Part shown: positions 60,751-64,000 of the stretch, piece after piece
How the letters are laid out: every line of letters begins with the position of its first letter
Position numbering within the stretch: position 1 is the stretch's first letter
Source of the DNA: RGIG3701 sp031553595
GTDB lineage: Bacteria; Planctomycetota; Planctomycetia; Pirellulales; Thermoguttaceae
DNA length: 64,000 nt
Assembly (NCBI GenBank): GCA_031553595.1
Contig: JAVBLI010000006.1
Coordinates: forward strand, 1-64,000
Reading direction: 5' to 3'
Notes under the pieces: model-generated
The model's input: only the letters and a program-made list of their open reading frames with translations
Database searches by the model: none
What the model was told of the DNA's origin: nothing
Made by a program: the position numbers and the translations under genes

Positions 60751-61380
60751 GCCCCAACGGGGCGCAAAATGGTAGCCGGGGTGCGTAAGCCCCCGGAATG
60801 CGGTATCCCCCAAACCAACCTACCCCAACGGGGTGTAACACCATTTCCACCAAATGCCTCAATCGCTTGCACAAATTTACTTGCACATCGTGTTTTCGAC
60901 AAAAAATCGACACCCTTATTTTCACGATGCAACGTTTGCCGGGGAATTATACGCTTATATCGCGGGAATCTGCAAAAATCAGGATTGTTTCGCTAAGAAA
61001 ATCGGCGGCCACGACGATCACTTGCACTTATTGTGCTCGCTGTCCAGAAGGAAAACGGTTGCCGATCTGATCCGGGATATAAAATCGAACTCATGCACGT
61101 GGGTTAAAACCCAAAAAAGAAATTGGAATGGTTTTCACTGGCAGGATGGTTACGGCGTGTTTTCGGTCAGCCAATCGCAACTGGAAAATGTAAAAGAATA
61201 CATCGACAACCAGCGTGAGCATCACCGGACGATAACATTTCAGGAGGAATTTCGAAAATGGCTGACGATGTACGGCGTCCCTTTCGACGAAAGATACGTC
61301 TGGGAGTAGAAACGGCGTCACCCATTCCGGGGGCTTACACCCCCGGCTACCATGTTTTACCCCTTTCGGGGCTGTTTTTA
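60751..61380 (+). mobile_element. IS200-like/RAYT unit bounded by inverted palindromes
   Basis: The left end (60751-60804) and right end (61318-61376) are inverted copies of one composite: a GCCCCAACGGGGC-type palindrome, an ATGGTAGCCGGGG stem and CCCCCGGAATG. An extra ACCCCAACGGGGT palindrome (60831-60843) lies just before the transposase. Such subterminal hairpins are what Y1 transposases recognise. The right end is directly followed by the argJ ribosome-binding site, and the left end begins 17 nt after the cimA stop, so neither gene is disrupted. Confidence 0.75.
60854..61309 (+). CDS. IS200-like Y1 (HUH) transposase, REP-associated type
   Basis: 151 aa, full length. The opening AQIYLHIVFSTKNRHPYF is typical of the group; HUH is in HDDHLHLLCSL; the catalytic Tyr is in VKEYIDNQREHH; the tail FQEEFRKWLTMYGVPFDERYVW is shared with RAYT-like domesticated proteins. 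It has a single domain and no TnpB partner. It would cut and join single-stranded DNA at hairpins such as those flanking it. No Shine-Dalgarno is evident, suggesting low expression. Confidence 0.93.
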   Translation: MPQSLAQIYLHIVFSTKNRHPYFHDATFAGELYAYIAGICKNQDCFAKKIGGHDDHLHLLCSLSRRKTVADLIRDIKSNSCTWVKTQKRNWNGFHWQDGYGVFSVSQSQLENVKEYIDNQREHHRTITFQEEFRKWLTMYGVPFDERYVWE

Positions 61381-61394
61381 AGGAGAATCTTATC

Positions 61395-62600
61395 ATGACG
61401 CATCACGTTCCCCGGGGCTTTCGGTTTTCGGGCATTTATAGTGGTATCAAGCGGGACAAGTCGCGGGAAGATCTCGCGATGGTGGTTTCGGACAGGCCGT
61501 GCACGGCGGCGGGGGTGTATACGCAGAATCTCGTCTGCGCGGCCCCGGTAATCGTGGATCGCCAGCGAACGCCGTCGGCGGATGTGCGGGCCGTGGTGAT
61601 CAATTCCGGCAACGCGAACGCGTGCACCGGCGAGCAAGGTGTGGCGGACGCGAAGGCCATGGCCCGGCTGGCGGCCCTGTGTGCGGGGGCCGACAATGAA
61701 AACGCCGCCCTGGTGATGTCCACCGGCATTATCGGCCATTTTCTCCCGATGGAAATCGTGGAGCGCGGCATTCAGGACGCCGTCGCGCTGCTGGCATCCG
61801 ACGAAGCCGCCATGATTAAAGTCGCCCGCGGCCTGATGACCACCGACACCACGATGAAGCTTTTCTCCGCCACCGCAACCCTCGACGGCGTACCCGTCAA
61901 CGTGGCGGTGATGGGAAAAGGGGCCGGGATGATCGCGCCGAAAATGGCGACGTTTCTGGGCATGATTCTCACCGACGCCCGCATGAAGCCGGCCACCGCC
62001 GACATGTTTTTGCAGCGGATCACCGACCGCTCGATCAACTGCGTGACGATCGACGGCCACACGAGCACGAACGACTCCTTCCTGCTTCTGGCCAATGGTG
62101 CGGCGTATCCGGATGCCGATGATGCGCCGGACGCCGCCGAGTCGCCGGAGTTTTACGCCGTGGTCGAAGACCTGTGCACGAAGCTCGCCCGCGCAATCGC
62201 CGATGATGGCGAAGGCGCCTCTCACATGATCACCATCCACGTCCGCGGCCTGAAAACCGAAGTCGACGCCCGCCGGATCGCGCGCTCCGTAGCCGACAGC
62301 CCGCTGGTGAAGTGCGCCTTCACGGGCAACGACCCGAATTGGGGCCGAATCGTCTCCGCGGCGGGGTACGTGGATGTGCCATTCAACATCGCGAGGGTCT
62401 CGCTGAAAATTAACGGCTTTCTCGTTTTCGAAAACGGCACGCCGGCGAAATTCGACGCCGCCGCCGTCTCCGCGAGCATGAAAGCGAATCGCGAAATCAC
62501 CGTGGAACTCACCTTCGGCGAGGGCACCGCCGAAACCTGTTTCTGGACCTCCGACCTGACCGTGGAGTACGTCCACATCAACGCGGATTACCATACGTGA
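61395..62600 (+). CDS. argJ: glutamate N-acetyltransferase/ornithine acetyltransferase
   Basis: 401 aa ArgJ-type Ntn hydrolase recycling the acetyl group from N-acetylornithine to glutamate in arginine synthesis. VINSGNANACTGEQG, MSTGIIGHFLPM (oxyanion region), AVMGKGAGMIAPKMATFLG with the autoprocessing Ala-Thr (nucleophile Thr), DGHTSTNDS and AFTGNDPNWGRI are all present. Whether it also makes N-acetylglutamate from acetyl-CoA is not readable. AAGGAG precedes the ATG, just outside the RAYT right end. Confidence 0.95.
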   Translation: MTHHVPRGFRFSGIYSGIKRDKSREDLAMVVSDRPCTAAGVYTQNLVCAAPVIVDRQRTPSADVRAVVINSGNANACTGEQGVADAKAMARLAALCAGADNENAALVMSTGIIGHFLPMEIVERGIQDAVALLASDEAAMIKVARGLMTTDTTMKLFSATATLDGVPVNVAVMGKGAGMIAPKMATFLGMILTDARMKPATADMFLQRITDRSINCVTIDGHTSTNDSFLLLANGAAYPDADDAPDAAESPEFYAVVEDLCTKLARAIADDGEGASHMITIHVRGLKTEVDARRIARSVADSPLVKCAFTGNDPNWGRIVSAAGYVDVPFNIARVSLKINGFLVFENGTPAKFDAAAVSASMKANREITVELTFGEGTAETCFWTSDLTVEYVHINADYHT

Positions 62601-62610
62601 CGCAAATTTC

Positions 62611-62714
62611 ATGAGCCGCATGTGCAGCGAAGCACAACTTGCGGAACGTGTGGAACGAGGTATCACATCCGCCGTCCGGTCCGCAAGTCGCGCTCCGCTG
62701 CACATGCGGTTCAT
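62611..62714. repeat. complete ATGAGCCGCA palindrome
   Basis: Left arm ATGAGCCGCATGTGCAGCG...ACTTGCGGA (62611-62645) and right arm TCCGCAAGT...GCTGCACATGCGGTTCAT (62680-62714) are inverted copies around a 34-nt loop. It begins 11 bp after the argJ stop. No FMN riboswitch is visible between it and ribBA. Confidence 0.7.
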
Positions 62715-62812
62715 TATGCCATCCTTGCATTTTTGCGCAAACATGGTAAAATGCGGTGTATCTGTCTGTTCAAAATTCGTGTCCGTATGGAAAATGCCGA
62801 GGGGGTAATCGC

Positions 62813-64000
62813 ATGGAAATCTCGAAAATCGAAGACGTGGCAGCAGCCATCGCGCGGGGGGAAATCGTCATTATTATGGACGACGAAGGCCGGGAGAATG
62901 AGGGGGATTTCATTTTCGCGGCGGAGTTCGCCACGCCGGAAATGGTAAATTTCGTGATCACGCACGGGCGGGGACAGGTCTGTGTGCCGATGCTCGCCGA
63001 GGGGTGTGCGCGGCTGGATTTGCCGCAGATGGTGCAGGATAACACCGCGCCGCTGTCGACGCAATTCACGATTCCCGTGGACCACATCAGCACGAAAACC
63101 GGCATCACCGCCCAGGAGCGTGCGCTGACCATGCGGGAACTGGCCAATCCAAGCGCGAAACCGAGTGATTTCGTCCGGCCCGGCCACGTTTTTCCGCTGA
63201 CGGCCAAAGAAGGCGGCGTGCTGCGGCGTGCGGGGCACACGGAAGCCACCGTCGATTTAATGCGTATCGCCGGCTGTCGGCCCGCGGGTTGCTGCTGCGA
63301 AATCCTCAGCGAAGGCGGAGACCGGGCCACGCGCGACGACCTGTTCGCGCTGGCGAAGCAGTTTTCGCTGAAAATCTCGACGATCGAAGAGCTGATCCGT
63401 TACCGCCGTGTGCGGGAAAAGCTGGTGTACCGGAAGGCGGAGGCATTTTTGCCTACGAAATATGGGATCGGCCGGATTCTGGTGTACGGCGTGGAGTATG
63501 AAACCATGGAGCCGGCGGTGATCCTGCTGGGGGCGCCGGAGGATTCGCCGGAAGCGATGAAATTCGATCCGCCCGCGCCGCTGGTGCGTCTGCATTCCTC
63601 GTGTTTTACCGGCGATCTGATCGGCTCGCTGCGCTGCGACTGCGGCGACCAGCTTCATAACGCGCTGGAAATGATGAAGAAAGACGGTTACGGGGCGCTG
63701 GTTTATTTGCCGCAGGAAGGCCGGGGAATCGGGCTGGCGGAGAAGATCAAGGCGTATAAACTCCAGGACGAGGGGCTGGACACCGTGGACGCGAACATCG
63801 CGCTGGGCCATCGCGCCGACGCCCGCGATTACGGCGTGGGCCTGCAAATCCTCAAAGATCTCGGCCTGACGCAAATTCGTCTGTTAACGAATAACCCCAA
63901 GAAAATCGACGCCTTCGTCTACGGCGGTTACGATCTGAAAGTCGTCGACCAGGTCCGTATTCTCGGCGAGCTGAACCCGTATAACGAGCATTACATCCGC
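62813..64000 (+). CDS. ribBA: bifunctional DHBP synthase/GTP cyclohydrolase II, 3' end cut by window
   Basis: 396 codons visible. RibB domain (1 to about 200): MDDEGRENEGDFIFAAEF, the acidic active-site loop, and RAGHTEATVDLMRIAG; makes dihydroxybutanone phosphate from ribulose-5-P. RibA domain (about 225 on): HSSCFTGDLIGSLRCDCGD with the zinc cysteines, PQEGRGIGL, and TNNPKKIDAF; opens GTP. Both are first steps of riboflavin synthesis. The frame is open to the edge at a point typical of the last residues of RibA. GAGGGGG precedes the ATG at 62813. Confidence 0.93.
   Translation, partial: MEISKIEDVAAAIARGEIVIIMDDEGRENEGDFIFAAEFATPEMVNFVITHGRGQVCVPMLAEGCARLDLPQMVQDNTAPLSTQFTIPVDHISTKTGITAQERALTMRELANPSAKPSDFVRPGHVFPLTAKEGGVLRRAGHTEATVDLMRIAGCRPAGCCCEILSEGGDRATRDDLFALAKQFSLKISTIEELIRYRRVREKLVYRKAEAFLPTKYGIGRILVYGVEYETMEPAVILLGAPEDSPEAMKFDPPAPLVRLHSSCFTGDLIGSLRCDCGDQLHNALEMMKKDGYGALVYLPQEGRGIGLAEKIKAYKLQDEGLDTVDANIALGHRADARDYGVGLQILKDLGLTQIRLLTNNPKKIDAFVYGGYDLKVVDQVRILGELNPYNEHYIR

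Noticed and set aside
61347..62744. 465-codon minus-strand frame opposite argJ
   Set aside because: argJ on the plus strand has all catalytic motifs; the antisense frame is Gly/His/Arg-rich without a domain.
62601..62812. FMN riboswitch upstream of ribBA
   Set aside because: The leader holds a palindromic repeat and none of the conserved RFN-element segments.

Overview
The window reads as a chromosomal segment of an anaerobic, saccharolytic planctomycete (PVC group). Evidence: a Cys-rich exported protein with the planctomycete-typical TIGR03000-type domain (54970-55800), two DUF1080 (3-keto-disaccharide hydrolase) proteins, a Tat-signal Gfo/Idh/MocA oxidoreductase, a Tat-signal PmoA-like protein, a Tat-signal sugar isomerase, ThuA-like and GH106-like proteins, and a PPi-type phosphofructokinase. 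A complete trimeric [FeFe] hydrogenase (HydC-HydB-HydA, 49960-54367) points to fermentative, strictly anaerobic energy metabolism. No rRNA, tRNA, prophage or CRISPR array was seen.

Layout. 1-9.8 kb: nagA (-), rpiB, rpoN, a YbjQ-like protein, an MFS permease with an EF-hand insert, a small membrane protein, an exported VOC protein, an isochorismatase-like hydrolase, bioB, then a UmuD-like repressor (-). 10.5-19 kb (all -): DEDDh exonuclease, coiled-coil membrane protein, OmpA-type lipoprotein, DsbD, NadE, a RidA/chorismatase-like protein, phosphofructokinase. 19.2-26.5 kb (-): PmoA-like protein, LarE, RND efflux permease and adaptor. 26.8-39 kb (-): a polysaccharide region (GH106-like, a SelA-like protein lacking the PLP lysine, GH5, ThuA-like, alpha/beta hydrolase, sugar isomerase) followed by a corrinoid methyltransferase module (B12-binding protein, a 57-aa ORF, DUF1080, UroD/MtaA-type methyltransferase).

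39.2-49.2 kb (-) is the most unusual part. It looks like one 10-kb operon starting from a perfect TTGACA -35 box: Gfo/Idh/MocA oxidoreductase, DUF1080, CE12-type esterase, an SPFH (stomatin-like) protein, five paralogous Tat-lipoproteins that all carry an AMCY motif, a radical SAM/SPASM enzyme, a GH99-like/CBM9-like protein and a small membrane protein. I propose the AMCY lipoproteins are substrates of the radical SAM enzyme: an undescribed RiPP-like, Tat-exported lipoprotein modification system embedded in a glycan-utilisation operon.

49.4-54.4 kb (-): hydCBA plus a receiver-domain protein without its phospho-acceptor Asp. 54.7-64 kb (+): the Cys-rich TIGR03000-type protein, a large metzincin-like protein, cimA, an IS200-like/RAYT-type transposase inside inverted palindromes, argJ, and a ribBA gene cut by the right edge.

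Superimposed on this are several families of palindromic intergenic repeats. The main one (about 115-155 bp, 14 copies counting two partial ones) lies in every case 3' of a stop codon, usually within 0-32 bp, and would fold into a long two-segment hairpin. Other families (RAYT-flanking palindromes, a second REP-like family, heptamer-type tandem repeats) also tend to sit at gene 3' ends.
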